Counted from the stretch's first letter, positions 1 through 8,223 are shown. The stretch: DNA of 57,917 nucleotides from an uncultured Oscillospiraceae bacterium (GCA_949283785.1 CASDTR010000024.1:1-57917), one strand, 5' to 3'. A program made the numbers and translations. The notes: generated by a model from the sequence alone, not told the origin.

Positions 1-95
1 ATATAGTTATTCTCTTTTACATATTGTAAAGATATATTGAAATTTAAATCAAATATAAAATCTGTTTGCAAAAACTTTTCTTTACTGTTTATTAA

Positions 96-104
96 TGATA
101 TAAT
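96..104 (+). promoter_or_regulatory. Extended -10 promoter element upstream of the MscS gene
   Basis: TGATATAAT matches the extended -10 consensus (TG-N-TATAAT). A good -35 is missing; the best 16-spaced candidate is the weak TTTTCT at 77-82. It lies 30 bp ahead of the MscS start and likely drives the MscS-CDF pair. Confidence 0.5.
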
Positions 105-133
105 TATGAGAATACAGACAGGAGGGAAAAGTT

Positions 134-952
134 ATGGTTGAAAATTTGCAGGAATGGACGAGGAACAATCTTGTAAAAAAATTGATTGAGTTTCTTCCTC
201 ACTTAATATTGGCTGCAATAATTTTAGGAGTAGGTTTTTGGCTGTCAAATCTTGTAGGCAAGATAGTGGTCAAAACTTTAAAGGCAAGAAATCTTGATCC
301 TACCATTTATCCTTTTGCTGCGAAGGTAATTTCTTTGCTGCTGAAATTCGGAGTGATTATTTCCGCACTTTCAACTTTGGGAATCAATCTCAACTCTTTT
401 ATTGCCGCTATCGGCGCAGCAGGAGTTACGGCAGGTGTCGGTTTAAAGGACAGCATATCCCAGTTTGCGAGCGGATTTCAGATACTTATCAACAAGCCGT
501 TTAAAGTAGGGGACTATGTAGAGCTTGAAAATGTTTCGGGAACTGTTGTTGAAATCGGGATAATGGACACCGTTCTTAAAACTATAGACAACAAAAGGAT
601 CATAATTCCGAATTCTCATATAACAAGCAACAATATAATCAATTATACCGCAGCCGATACGCGAAGGCTTGATTTGGTTTTCGCTATCAGCTATGACGAT
701 GATATTTTTAAAGCGAAAGAAGTTCTTTTAAACGTTGCCGATTCTCACGATATATGTCACAAAGATCCTGCACCGTTTGTGGCGGTCAAGGAACACGGCG
801 ACAGCGGCGTAATGCTGGTGCTTCAGATGTGGTGCGACAGTGATAAATACTGGAGTCTTTACTATTCCGTTCAGGAAAAGGTTAAGCTTGCCTTTGACGA
901 AAACGGTATAACGATTCCGTACAATCATCTTGATGTCTCTGTTGTGAAATAA
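134..952 (+). CDS. Small-conductance mechanosensitive channel, MscS family
   Basis: This 272-residue protein is a small MscS-type channel that opens under membrane tension to release solutes during hypo-osmotic shock. Three hydrophobic segments lie at about residues 18-40, 60-82 and 86-108. The third is the Gly/Ala-rich pore helix, running into the family signature (GAAGVTAGVGLKDS, then QFASGFQIL and PFKVGDYVE), followed by a cytoplasmic beta domain with the IPNSHI motif. The length matches the minimal YggB-like form. A strong site (GGAGGG) precedes the ATG. The next gene, a cation efflux pump, starts 23 bp downstream, so the two are probably co-transcribed. The family call is secure; gating and ion preference cannot be read from sequence. 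Confidence 0.93.
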   Translation: MVENLQEWTRNNLVKKLIEFLPHLILAAIILGVGFWLSNLVGKIVVKTLKARNLDPTIYPFAAKVISLLLKFGVIISALSTLGINLNSFIAAIGAAGVTAGVGLKDSISQFASGFQILINKPFKVGDYVELENVSGTVVEIGIMDTVLKTIDNKRIIIPNSHITSNNIINYTAADTRRLDLVFAISYDDDIFKAKEVLLNVADSHDICHKDPAPFVAVKEHGDSGVMLVLQMWCDSDKYWSLYYSVQEKVKLAFDENGITIPYNHLDVSVVK

Positions 953-975
953 ATCGGATTAGAGGTCAGTGCGAT

Positions 976-2142
976 ATGACAAATATGCTTATAAAGCTTT
1001 TTATAAAGGACTCGGATAATGTAAAGGATGCCAAAGTAAGGGAAAAATACGGAATACTCGGCGGTTCTGTCGGCATCGTCTGCAACATTATCCTGGCGAT
1101 TTCAAAATTTTTGGTCGGAACTTTTTCAAACAGTATTTCGATTACTGCTGATGCCGTCAATAACCTTTCTGACGCGGGCTCTTCCATAGTCACCGTATTC
1201 GGTTTTAAAGCTGCCAGTAAGCCCGCCGACGATGAGCATCCTTTCGGCCACGGTCGGCTTGAATACATATGCGCTTTGATAGTTTCCTTTCTTGTTTTGA
1301 TGATGGGCTATGAACTCATCAGGTCATCAATAGATAAGATTATCAATCCCGCGCCGCTCAAATTCAGCTGGCCCGCCGTTGCAGTGCTCATTCTTTCAAT
1401 CTGTGTGAAGCTTTGGATGGCTTTCTTTAACAACCGTCTCGGAAAGCGCATCAATTCTCCTGCCATGACCGCCGTTGTGGCTGACAGCCTCAGCGATACG
1501 GCTGCCACCGCTGTGTCGATGATTTCCCTTATCTGCGCGGCTTTTACCGATATACCTCTTGACGGTTACATGGGAATCATAGTTGCCCTTTTCATTTTTG
1601 CTTCAGGAATAGGTATATTGAAGGATACAGTAGGTCCGCTTTTGGGAGAAAGCCCTTCACCTGAGCTTGTAAAGGATTTTCAGGATAAAATTTTGTCCTA
1701 CGACGGCGTCGTAGGAGTGCATGACATCATAATACATAACTACGGCCCGAACCGCACCTTTGCCTCTGCCCATGCCGAGGTACCTGCGGATGCGGACATA
1801 ATGCAGAGCCATGATACCATCGACCTCATTGAACGCGATATTTATAAGGAATTCGGGATATTTACCGTGATTCATCTTGATCCTATTGTAACGGACGACG
1901 AAAATGTAGCACAGCTGAAAGAGAATGTTATCGCAATTGTAAAAGGTATAGATGAAAGACTTTCAATCCATGATTTCCGTGTGGTTGTGGGACCCACTCA
2001 TACGAATATAGTTTTTGATCTTGTAAAGCCCCACAAGTTCCAGATGAAAGATTCACAGCTGAAAAAAATTATAGAGGAAAAAGTAAAAGAGCTTGATAAA
2101 CGCTACTTTATTGTGATTACTTTTGAGTACAGCTACATTTAA
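976..2142 (+). CDS. Cation diffusion facilitator (CDF) metal efflux transporter
   Basis: A 388-residue CDF transporter, expected to export a divalent metal in exchange for protons. It has about six membrane segments up to residue ~210, the conserved HPFGHGR loop at 88-94, and a cytoplasmic C-terminal domain. The TM2 metal site reads N62xxxD66 and the TM5 site D170xxxD174. The usual zinc-type arrangement is DxxxD in TM2 and HxxxD in TM5, so zinc is not the obvious substrate; an Asn/Asp set with no His is compatible with manganese or iron. The metal assignment is inference. The start has GAGGT about nine bases upstream. A strong terminator follows the stop codon. Confidence 0.9.
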   Translation: MTNMLIKLFIKDSDNVKDAKVREKYGILGGSVGIVCNIILAISKFLVGTFSNSISITADAVNNLSDAGSSIVTVFGFKAASKPADDEHPFGHGRLEYICALIVSFLVLMMGYELIRSSIDKIINPAPLKFSWPAVAVLILSICVKLWMAFFNNRLGKRINSPAMTAVVADSLSDTAATAVSMISLICAAFTDIPLDGYMGIIVALFIFASGIGILKDTVGPLLGESPSPELVKDFQDKILSYDGVVGVHDIIIHNYGPNRTFASAHAEVPADADIMQSHDTIDLIERDIYKEFGIFTVIHLDPIVTDDENVAQLKENVIAIVKGIDERLSIHDFRVVVGPTHTNIVFDLVKPHKFQMKDSQLKKIIEEKVKELDKRYFIVITFEYSYI

Positions 2143-2162
2143 TTTGCCATAAATTTTTTGCC

Positions 2163-2201
2163 GCAGCGCACGCATTTAATTAAAGCGTGCGCTGCTTTTT
2201 T
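2163..2201 (+). terminator. Rho-independent terminator after the CDF gene
   Basis: Perfect 11-bp stem (GCAGCGCACGC at 2163-2173 with GCGTGCGCTGC at 2185-2195), an 11-nt AT loop, then six T residues. Confidence 0.93.
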
Positions 2202-2312
2202 AATTGACGCAACATTTTTTTTGGTTTGGCAGGGAATTTGTCATAGAATTTGAAAATATTTTTGTATTTGTCCCTTGTTTCAAGAAATAATTATGTATTT
2301 TAATAAAAGTGC

Positions 2313-2340
2313 TTTACTTTTTTTGATTTAGTGTTAAAAT
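2313..2340 (+). promoter_or_regulatory. Sigma-A type promoter of the Lrp-pnt unit
   Basis: TTTACT at 2313-2318, a 16-bp spacer and TAAAAT at 2335-2340, with TG one base ahead of the -10 (extended -10). It lies 20 bp before the regulator start. Confidence 0.6.
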
Positions 2341-2359
2341 ATACAAAAAGAGGGTGAGG

Positions 2360-2830
2360 ATGTCAATTATTATGGATAAAATAGATATAAAAATACTTAA
2401 CTGCCTTAGAAAAAACGCTCGTGAAAACGCTTCAGTTATAGGCGAGAAAATAAGCATGTCCGTTTCAGCCGTTATTGAACGTATACGCAAGCTTGAGAGT
2501 TCAGGGATTATTAAGGGGTATACGGTTATAATCGACCAAGAATGTGTCGGCAAAGACGTTATGGCGACTGTTTCTGTCGGAATCGAGCATCCGAAATACA
2601 ATTCGGGATTCATAGATTTTGTTAACAGAAACAACTATATTGTGGAATGTCACTACATAACGGGAGATTTTGACTTTCTTCTGAAAGTTATCGCCGACTC
2701 AACTACCTCTCTTGAAAAAATTCTCAACGACATAAAAAGTGTGCCTGGAATTTCTCTTACAAGAACGAATATCGTTCTTTCTACGGTAAAAAATGACAGC
2801 ACGGTTTTAGTTGAAACGCTGCTCCGGTAA
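2360..2830 (+). CDS. Lrp/AsnC-family transcriptional regulator
   Basis: This 156-residue protein has an N-terminal winged helix-turn-helix (about residues 3-60, IDIKILNCLRKNARENA followed by a recognition helix with VIERIRKLESSGII) and a C-terminal RAM-type alpha/beta domain that usually binds amino acids. Family members form octamers that sense amino acids. ATG 2360 is chosen because AGAGGG lies five bases upstream; GTG 2354 and ATG 2372 are in-frame alternatives. The transhydrogenase operon starts 61 bp downstream with no terminator between, so control of, or co-transcription with, pnt is likely. The effector is unknown. Confidence 0.9.
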   Translation: MSIIMDKIDIKILNCLRKNARENASVIGEKISMSVSAVIERIRKLESSGIIKGYTVIIDQECVGKDVMATVSVGIEHPKYNSGFIDFVNRNNYIVECHYITGDFDFLLKVIADSTTSLEKILNDIKSVPGISLTRTNIVLSTVKNDSTVLVETLLR

Positions 2831-2891
2831 CTGTGCCAAAGGCTTATATTAGGAATTATTTAAACTTAAATATAAACAGGAGGAAAAGACT

Positions 2892-4049
2892 ATGATTATC
2901 GGTATTCCAAAGGAAATAATGCATGATGAGGGACGTGTTTCCGCAATCCCGGAGACAGTCAAAAAAATGGTGGCCGACGGAGCCGCTGTACTTGTTGAGA
3001 GCGGTGCAGGCGCAGGTTCATTTTACAGTGACGAAGAGTATAAAGCTGCAGGTGCGGAGCTTGTTGACGACGTAGCCGAGGTCTATGAGAGAGCTGACGT
3101 TATACTTAAGGTTAAAGAGCCTCTCTTTAACGAAGCGAAAGGTGTTCACGAAGTTGATATGATGAAAAAGGGACAGTATCTTATCACCTTTATTCATCCT
3201 GCGTCTCCCGTAAACCACGAAATGGTAAAGAAGCTTGCCGCAAAGGGAGTTATCTCTATAACCCTTGACGGTATTCCCAGAATTTCGAGAGCCCAGAATA
3301 TGGACGCTCTTACCTCAATGAGCACATGCGCAGGCTATAAGGGAATCATGCTCGCTGCAAATGATCTTGCAAAATTTGTTCCTCAGATTTTCTGCGCTGT
3401 CGGTATGATAAAGCCCGCCAATGCAATGGTAATCGGAACAGGCGTCGGTGGCCTTCAGGCAATCGCGACGGCAAAGCGTCTTGGAGCAGTAGTATATGCG
3501 GCGGATATCAGACCTGACGCTGCTGAGCAGGCGAAAAGCCTCGGCGCTAAGGTCATAGATCTGGGAGTTCCCGCTTCCGAGGCAGTAGGCGAAGGAGGAT
3601 ACGCAAAGCGTATTTCCGACGAGTGGCTTCAGAAAGAGCGTGCGGTTATAGCGGAACACATCAAGGATATGGATATCGTTTTCTGCAGCGCCCTTATTCC
3701 CGGAAAGCTTGCTCCTATCCTTGTAACCGAGGATATGGTAAAGTCAATGAAGGCGGGTTCAGTTATAGTTGATATTTCAATCGACCAGGGCGGCAACTGC
3801 GAAATCACAACTCCCGGCGAGAGAGACGTGAAGCACGGCGTTGTTCTTGAGGGTATTAAGAATATTCCCGGTATGCTTCCCACCAGCTCAACATGGATGT
3901 TTGCAAACAATATTTACAATCTCCTCAAATTCCTTGCCAAGGACGGAGAGATGGCACTCGATATGAACGACGTTATAGTTCAGTCAAGTCTTGTAACGAT
4001 CGACGGCGAAATTGTACATAAGGGTGCAAAAGAGGCTATGGGTCTTTGA
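2892..4049 (+). CDS. pntAA: Transhydrogenase alpha subunit 1 (domain I, NAD(H)-binding), PntAA
   Basis: Soluble domain I of the proton-translocating nicotinamide nucleotide transhydrogenase, 385 residues, which binds NAD(H) and exchanges hydride with domain III. The RQD loop that reaches the nicotinamide is intact (R130, Q135, D138 within PRISRAQNMD), as is the dinucleotide fold (G182-T-G-V-G-G187), with D205 after the second strand favouring NAD over NADP. Alanine dehydrogenase is homologous, but the RISRAQNMD loop, the neighbouring pntAB and pntB and the split gene layout favour PntAA. AGGAGG lies ten bases before the ATG. This three-gene split is common in bacteria. Confidence 0.93.
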   Translation: MIIGIPKEIMHDEGRVSAIPETVKKMVADGAAVLVESGAGAGSFYSDEEYKAAGAELVDDVAEVYERADVILKVKEPLFNEAKGVHEVDMMKKGQYLITFIHPASPVNHEMVKKLAAKGVISITLDGIPRISRAQNMDALTSMSTCAGYKGIMLAANDLAKFVPQIFCAVGMIKPANAMVIGTGVGGLQAIATAKRLGAVVYAADIRPDAAEQAKSLGAKVIDLGVPASEAVGEGGYAKRISDEWLQKERAVIAEHIKDMDIVFCSALIPGKLAPILVTEDMVKSMKAGSVIVDISIDQGGNCEITTPGERDVKHGVVLEGIKNIPGMLPTSSTWMFANNIYNLLKFLAKDGEMALDMNDVIVQSSLVTIDGEIVHKGAKEAMGL

Positions 4050-4077
4050 TTTCGGCATAAAAGCTCAGATGTTTTAT

Positions 4078-4106
4078 ACGGGGTGCCATAACAGCACCCC
4101 GTTTTT
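4078..4106 (+). terminator. Intra-operon hairpin with short T run between pntAA and pntAB
   Basis: A 9-bp stem (ACGGGGTGC at 4078-4086 with GCACCCCGT at 4094-4102), a 7-nt loop, then TTTT. The pntAB ribosome site GGAGG follows at once. It is probably a partial terminator or mRNA-processing boundary that lets soluble domain I be made in excess of the membrane subunits. Confidence 0.6.
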
Positions 4107-4117
4107 CGGAGGTAGAC

Positions 4118-4414
4118 ATGAAAGAATTAATTTATGTGGTTATTTTCATAGCCGCAACTTTAATAGGATATAAAATAATCAATAATGTGCCGAGCCTTCT
4201 TCACACACCTTTAATGTCGGGTATGAACGCCCTTTCGGGAATAACGATTCTCGGCGCCCTTACTGCGACGGCTCTGGCGATGGGAACGGGAAATAAAATT
4301 TTAGGTGTTATCGCGATTTTCCTTGCCATGATAAACGTTGCGGGAGGCTTCGGTGTTACGGGCCGTATGCTGCGCATGTTCAATAAAAAGCACGGGGAGG
4401 ACGACAAACAATGA
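4118..4414 (+). CDS. pntAB: Transhydrogenase alpha subunit 2 (membrane domain), PntAB
   Basis: A 98-residue membrane protein with three hydrophobic segments (about 2-20, 33-55 and 60-80). It corresponds to the first part of transhydrogenase domain II that, in split enzymes, is encoded between the NAD-binding subunit and PntB. It is identified mainly by length, membrane topology, the VPSLLHTPLMSGMNALSG stretch typical of PntAB, and position. The stop overlaps the pntB start by 4 bp (ATGA-type junction), implying translational coupling. Together with the N-terminal part of PntB it forms the proton channel. Confidence 0.9.
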   Translation: MKELIYVVIFIAATLIGYKIINNVPSLLHTPLMSGMNALSGITILGALTATALAMGTGNKILGVIAIFLAMINVAGGFGVTGRMLRMFNKKHGEDDKQ

Positions 4415-6912
4415 CTGATTTGATTTATTACATCATTTGCGGCGTCCTTACTGTCGGCGTGCTTGTGGGAATAGCTCTCATGAGCAAGGTAAAGCTGGCT
4501 CCTACGGGAAACCGTCTCAGCGCGGTATGTATGGCGGCGGCTATCGGCGTGACACTTTATAAGAATGAAATTCTGACTGATTGGATGCTGTGGGCTGCCA
4601 TGGCCGCAGGTCTGATCGCGGGACTTATCTGGGCTAAGAGAATCAAAATGATTGAAATGCCTGAGGTAGTTGCACTTTTTAACGGCTTCGGCGGAGCGGC
4701 GTCAGCGCTTGTGGCCTTTATTTCTGTTGTAGGTCATCAGAGCACAAGTAAATTCGCCCTTGCCACAGGCGGACTCGCTCTTGCAATAGGCGTTGTGACC
4801 TTTGTAGGCAGTGCCATTGCTGCGGGAAAGCTACACAAGGTTATTTCCCAGCGCCCCGTGGTATTTAAGGGACACAGCACTGTTACAACTCTTTCTCTTT
4901 TGATTGTCGCAGTGACGGTTGTACTTATCACTTTTGAGGTATCGATTCTTGTAAGCTGTATCCTCTGCGCAGTTTTCAGCGCCGTATTCGGATATGCGTT
5001 TTCAATTCGAGTGGGCGGTGCGGATATGCCCATAACTATTTCCCTTCTTAACTCCTTCAGCGGCGTTGCGGGAGCGATTGCAGGTATGGCCATCGGTGAT
5101 CCTCTCCTTATAGCCATCGGTGGAGTTGTCGGTGCTTCGGGTCTGCTTCTTACTCAGATCATGTGCAAGGCCATGAACCGTCATCTCATAGACATCCTTC
5201 TCGGAAAGACCTCTGTTTCTGGAACGGTCAAAAAGGCGGAGGTTAAGAAAGAGGAAAAGGCGGAAGAAAAAATCACCTCTGCCGCTGAGGAAACAGAAAA
5301 AGAAAAAACACCTGCCGAAATTTTAAATGAGGCAAAGAAAGTTATAATCATTCCTGGCTACGGTATGGCGTTGGCTCAGGCTCAGCACCTTGTAAAGCAA
5401 TTGAGCGATAAGCTTGAGGCCAAGGGAGCGCAGGTCAAATTCGCCATTCACCCTGTAGCGGGCAGAATGCCGGGACACATGAACGTGCTTCTGTGCGAAG
5501 CCGACGTACCCTATGAAAAGCTCTACGAAATGGACGACATCAACCCTGAGTTTTCCGAAACAGATGCGGTAATTATAATCGGAGCAAACGACGTTGTGAA
5601 CCCCGCCGCAAAGGAAGCGGAGGGCACGCCTATTTACGGAATGCCCGTTCTTGATGCAGACAAGGCGAAACATGTAATAATCTGCAACTACGACTTAAAA
5701 CCCGGCTACGCGGGAGTAGAAAATCCTCTTTACAGTAAAGAAGAGGGCGTGACTCTCCTTTTGGGAGACGCCTGCGAGACCCTCGGCAACCTTCTTAAAG
5801 ATATGGATGCAAAACTTGAAAAGGTTTCGGATGGCGAAAAAGCCGAAGAAAAAGAAGAGGAATACATAAAGGTTATCAATGAGGCAAAGAAAGTCATAAT
5901 CATCCCGGGCTACGGTATGGCGTTAGCTCAGGCTCAGCATCTTGTAAAGCAGCTGAGCGATAAGCTTGAGAATAACGGGGCGGAGGTAAAATTTGCAATA
6001 CATCCGGTTGCGGGAAGAATGCCGGGACACATGAACGTGCTTCTGTGCGAAGCCGACGTACCATATGAAAAGCTCTACGAAATGGACGACATCAACCCTG
6101 AGTTTTCCGAAACAGATGCGGTAATTATAATCGGAGCAAATGACGTTGTGAACCCCGCCGCAAAGGAAGCGGAGGGCACGCCTATTTACGGAATGCCCGT
6201 TCTTGATGCTGACAAGGCGAAACATGTAATAGTCTGCAACTACGACTTAAAACCCGGCTACGCGGGAGTAGAAAATCCTCTTTACAGCAAGGAAGATGGA
6301 GTGACCCTCCTCTTGGGCGACGCAAACAGCACATTGCAGAAGCTCATTTCGGCTATCGGAAAAGCTTCTGAGGAGAAAGATGCTTCGGCAGAGAAGGAAG
6401 CGGAAAAAGGAACTCCCGCAAAAATTCTCTCGGAAGCCAAGAAAGTCATAATAATCCCGGGCTACGGAATGGCGTTGGCTCAGGCTCAGCACCTTGTAAA
6501 GCAGCTGAGCGATAAGCTCGAAAACAACGGAGCGCAGGTCAAATTTGCCATACATCCCGTTGCGGGAAGAATGCCGGGACACATGAATGTGCTTCTGTGC
6601 GAAGCCGATGTCCCCTATGAAAAGCTCTACGAAATGGACGACATCAACCCTGAGTTTGCCGATGCCGATGCTGTAGTTATAATCGGCGCCAATGACGTTG
6701 TAAACCCTGCCGCAAGAGAAGCGGAGGGTACGCCCATTTACGGAATGCCTGTTCTTGACGCAGACAAGGCGAAGCATGTTATTATCTGCAACTATGACTT
6801 AAAACCAGGCTATTCGGGAGTTGAAAATCCTCTTTATACTAAGGAAACAGGAGTGACGCTCCTGTTAGGCGATGCCTGCGAAACCCTTAAAGAGCTTCTT
6901 TCATTATTTTAA
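4411..6912 (+). CDS. pntB: Transhydrogenase beta subunit with three tandem domain III copies, PntB variant
   Basis: PntB is normally about 460 residues: a membrane half and one nucleotide-binding domain III. This protein has 833. Residues 1 to ~265 are the multi-helix domain II, including the NGFGGAASALVAF segment. A charged Lys/Glu linker (~266-300) leads to domain III copy 1 (~300-468), copy 2 (~485-652) and copy 3 (~668-833), joined by acidic or charged linkers of roughly 15-20 residues. Each copy has GYGMALAQAQ, AGRMPGHMNVLLCEADVPYE, IIGANDVVNPAA or its V variant, and GYxGVENPLY. The NADP 2'-phosphate motif Lys-Arg-Ser of E. coli PntB is replaced in all three copies by Asn-Tyr-Asp (N426, N610 and N794 start each triplet). 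The frame is open throughout, so the expansion is coding. Nucleotide specificity and the use of three copies are open questions. Confidence 0.9.
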   Translation: MTDLIYYIICGVLTVGVLVGIALMSKVKLAPTGNRLSAVCMAAAIGVTLYKNEILTDWMLWAAMAAGLIAGLIWAKRIKMIEMPEVVALFNGFGGAASALVAFISVVGHQSTSKFALATGGLALAIGVVTFVGSAIAAGKLHKVISQRPVVFKGHSTVTTLSLLIVAVTVVLITFEVSILVSCILCAVFSAVFGYAFSIRVGGADMPITISLLNSFSGVAGAIAGMAIGDPLLIAIGGVVGASGLLLTQIMCKAMNRHLIDILLGKTSVSGTVKKAEVKKEEKAEEKITSAAEETEKEKTPAEILNEAKKVIIIPGYGMALAQAQHLVKQLSDKLEAKGAQVKFAIHPVAGRMPGHMNVLLCEADVPYEKLYEMDDINPEFSETDAVIIIGANDVVNPAAKEAEGTPIYGMPVLDADKAKHVIICNYDLKPGYAGVENPLYSKEEGVTLLLGDACETLGNLLKDMDAKLEKVSDGEKAEEKEEEYIKVINEAKKVIIIPGYGMALAQAQHLVKQLSDKLENNGAEVKFAIHPVAGRMPGHMNVLLCEADVPYEKLYEMDDINPEFSETDAVIIIGANDVVNPAAKEAEGTPIYGMPVLDADKAKHVIVCNYDLKPGYAGVENPLYSKEDGVTLLLGDANSTLQKLISAIGKASEEKDASAEKEAEKGTPAKILSEAKKVIIIPGYGMALAQAQHLVKQLSDKLENNGAQVKFAIHPVAGRMPGHMNVLLCEADVPYEKLYEMDDINPEFADADAVVIIGANDVVNPAAREAEGTPIYGMPVLDADKAKHVIICNYDLKPGYSGVENPLYTKETGVTLLLGDACETLKELLSLF
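5308..6899 (+). repeat. Three tandem in-frame repeats inside pntB (domain III copies)
   Basis: Repeat units start near 5308, 5863 and 6412; copies 1 and 2 are offset by 552 bp (184 codons). Copies 1 and 2 are almost identical at DNA level over about 270 bp (5469-5740 with 6021-6292, about half a dozen differences by eye, mostly silent). Their first thirds are clearly more diverged. Copy 3 differs more evenly. The pattern suggests old duplication with later gene conversion between copies 1 and 2. Confidence 0.92.
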
Positions 6913-6928
6913 AATCAAAAAAATCCAT

Positions 6929-6973
6929 GCCGATTTAAACAGCCTAAAAAGCTGATTTTAAATCGGCTTTTTT
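6929..6973 (+). terminator. Rho-independent terminator after pntB
   Basis: Perfect 11-bp stem (GCCGATTTAAA at 6929-6939 with TTTAAATCGGC at 6957-6967), then six T residues. Confidence 0.92.
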
Positions 6974-7017
6974 CATATTTAGACCACTCACGGGATAAAA
7001 TAGAAAAAAGGAGTTTG

Positions 7018-7974
7018 ATGAATATGGCAAATGATAACAGAAAGGTCGTTCTTATCGGTACAGGCATGGTGGGAATGAGCTTTGCCTACGCGCTTTTAAA
7101 TCAGGGAGCCTGCGATGAGCTGGTTTTGATAGACGTTGCAGCTGAAAAAGCTATGGGCGAAGCGATGGATCTAAATCACGGCCTGGCTTTTGCTCCGTCG
7201 AATATGAAAATCAAAAGCGGAGATTACAGCGACTGCACAGATGCAGATATAATTGTTTTGAGTGCGGGAGCCGCCCAGAAGCCCGGGGAATCAAGGCTTG
7301 ATCTTCTTCAGCGGAACGCGGATATTTTTCGCTCCATTATCGGTCAGGTCACACAGTCGGGCTTTAACGGAATTTTCCTCGTAGCCACAAATCCCGTTGA
7401 TATTATGACGAAAATAGTCTGTGAGCTTTCGGGCTTTAATTCCCATCGTGTAATAGGCACGGGAACGGTACTTGATACCTCAAGGCTTAGGTATCTTTTA
7501 GGCAGCTATTTTAATGCAGATCCTCGCAATATTCACGCCTATGTCATAGGCGAACACGGAGACAGCGAGTTTGTTCCCTGGTCCCAAGCGATGTTTGCCA
7601 CAAAGCCCATAATTGACATATGCGAAGAAAGCGGAAATGATTTTTCTGTAGATGAGCTTGAAAAAATCGCCGTAGAAGTCCGTGACGCGGCGCAGAAAAT
7701 AATTACGGCAAAAAAAGCCACTTATTACGGTATAGGTATGGCAATGCTCAGAATTACTAAGGCGATTTTCGGAAACGAAAACAGTGTGCTGACGGTTTCT
7801 TCAATGATGAAAGGGGAATACGGTCAGAACGGAATTTTTGCGGGAGTGCCGTGCATAGTTAACCGAAACGGTGTAAGAAAAATTTTAACCCTGAACCTTA
7901 CTGATGAGGAACTGGAAAAATTTAACAATTCCTGCAAAATTTTAGAGGAGACTTTGGGAAAGCTTAAATTATAA
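7018..7974 (+). CDS. ldh: L-lactate dehydrogenase
   Basis: NAD-dependent L-lactate dehydrogenase, 318 residues, reducing pyruvate to L-lactate at the end of fermentation. It has the Rossmann motif GTGMVG (15-20), an Asp ending the second strand (LID, D39) as expected for NAD, an active-site loop with Arg (QKPGESRLDL) and the catalytic His motif GEHGDSE. The L-2-hydroxyacid dehydrogenase family also includes malate dehydrogenases; the loop residue (Gln in AAQKPG) and length fit lactate dehydrogenase. GGAG is four bases before ATG 7018; ATG 7024 (316 residues) is equally possible. It sits behind the transhydrogenase but after a terminator, so it is its own unit. Confidence 0.9.
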   Translation: MNMANDNRKVVLIGTGMVGMSFAYALLNQGACDELVLIDVAAEKAMGEAMDLNHGLAFAPSNMKIKSGDYSDCTDADIIVLSAGAAQKPGESRLDLLQRNADIFRSIIGQVTQSGFNGIFLVATNPVDIMTKIVCELSGFNSHRVIGTGTVLDTSRLRYLLGSYFNADPRNIHAYVIGEHGDSEFVPWSQAMFATKPIIDICEESGNDFSVDELEKIAVEVRDAAQKIITAKKATYYGIGMAMLRITKAIFGNENSVLTVSSMMKGEYGQNGIFAGVPCIVNRNGVRKILTLNLTDEELEKFNNSCKILEETLGKLKL

Positions 7975-8002
7975 AAACGAAATATTTTGACAATACAAAA
8001 GA

Positions 8003-8045
8003 TAACCACGAATGAAGCTTTAATAAAAAGCATTATTCGTGGTTA
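8003..8045 (+). terminator. Hairpin after ldh
   Basis: Stem TAACCACGAAT (8003-8013) with ATTCGTGGTTA (8035-8045), with an inner GCTTT/AAAGC stem. The T run is poor, so termination strength is uncertain. From here to the next gene (8046-8223) I see nothing recognisable. Confidence 0.55.
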
Positions 8046-8223
8046 ATTTCACGCTGAATATTTAAATTAAAGTTATTTTGTAAATATCGTTTCCAAATCG
8101 CTGCAAAAGGAAACAAGCTAAGTGCCGTGTCCCATGCCTCGATATTTTACTGATAAGTAAAAAGCGTACTCATATACTTATTTTTTGCAGGTATCCTTGT
8201 AATCTCCGCTCTTCTGACGATTT

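Noticed and set aside
2892-4049. Alanine dehydrogenase as the identity of this gene
   Set aside because: The families are homologous, but the RISRAQNMD loop and the directly following pntAB and pntB genes identify it as transhydrogenase domain I.
5308-6899. pntB repeats as a pure sequencing or assembly duplication
   Set aside because: The three copies differ from each other in sequence, linkers differ in length and composition, and the frame stays open; a simple duplicated read would give identical copies. Copy number still deserves long-read confirmation.
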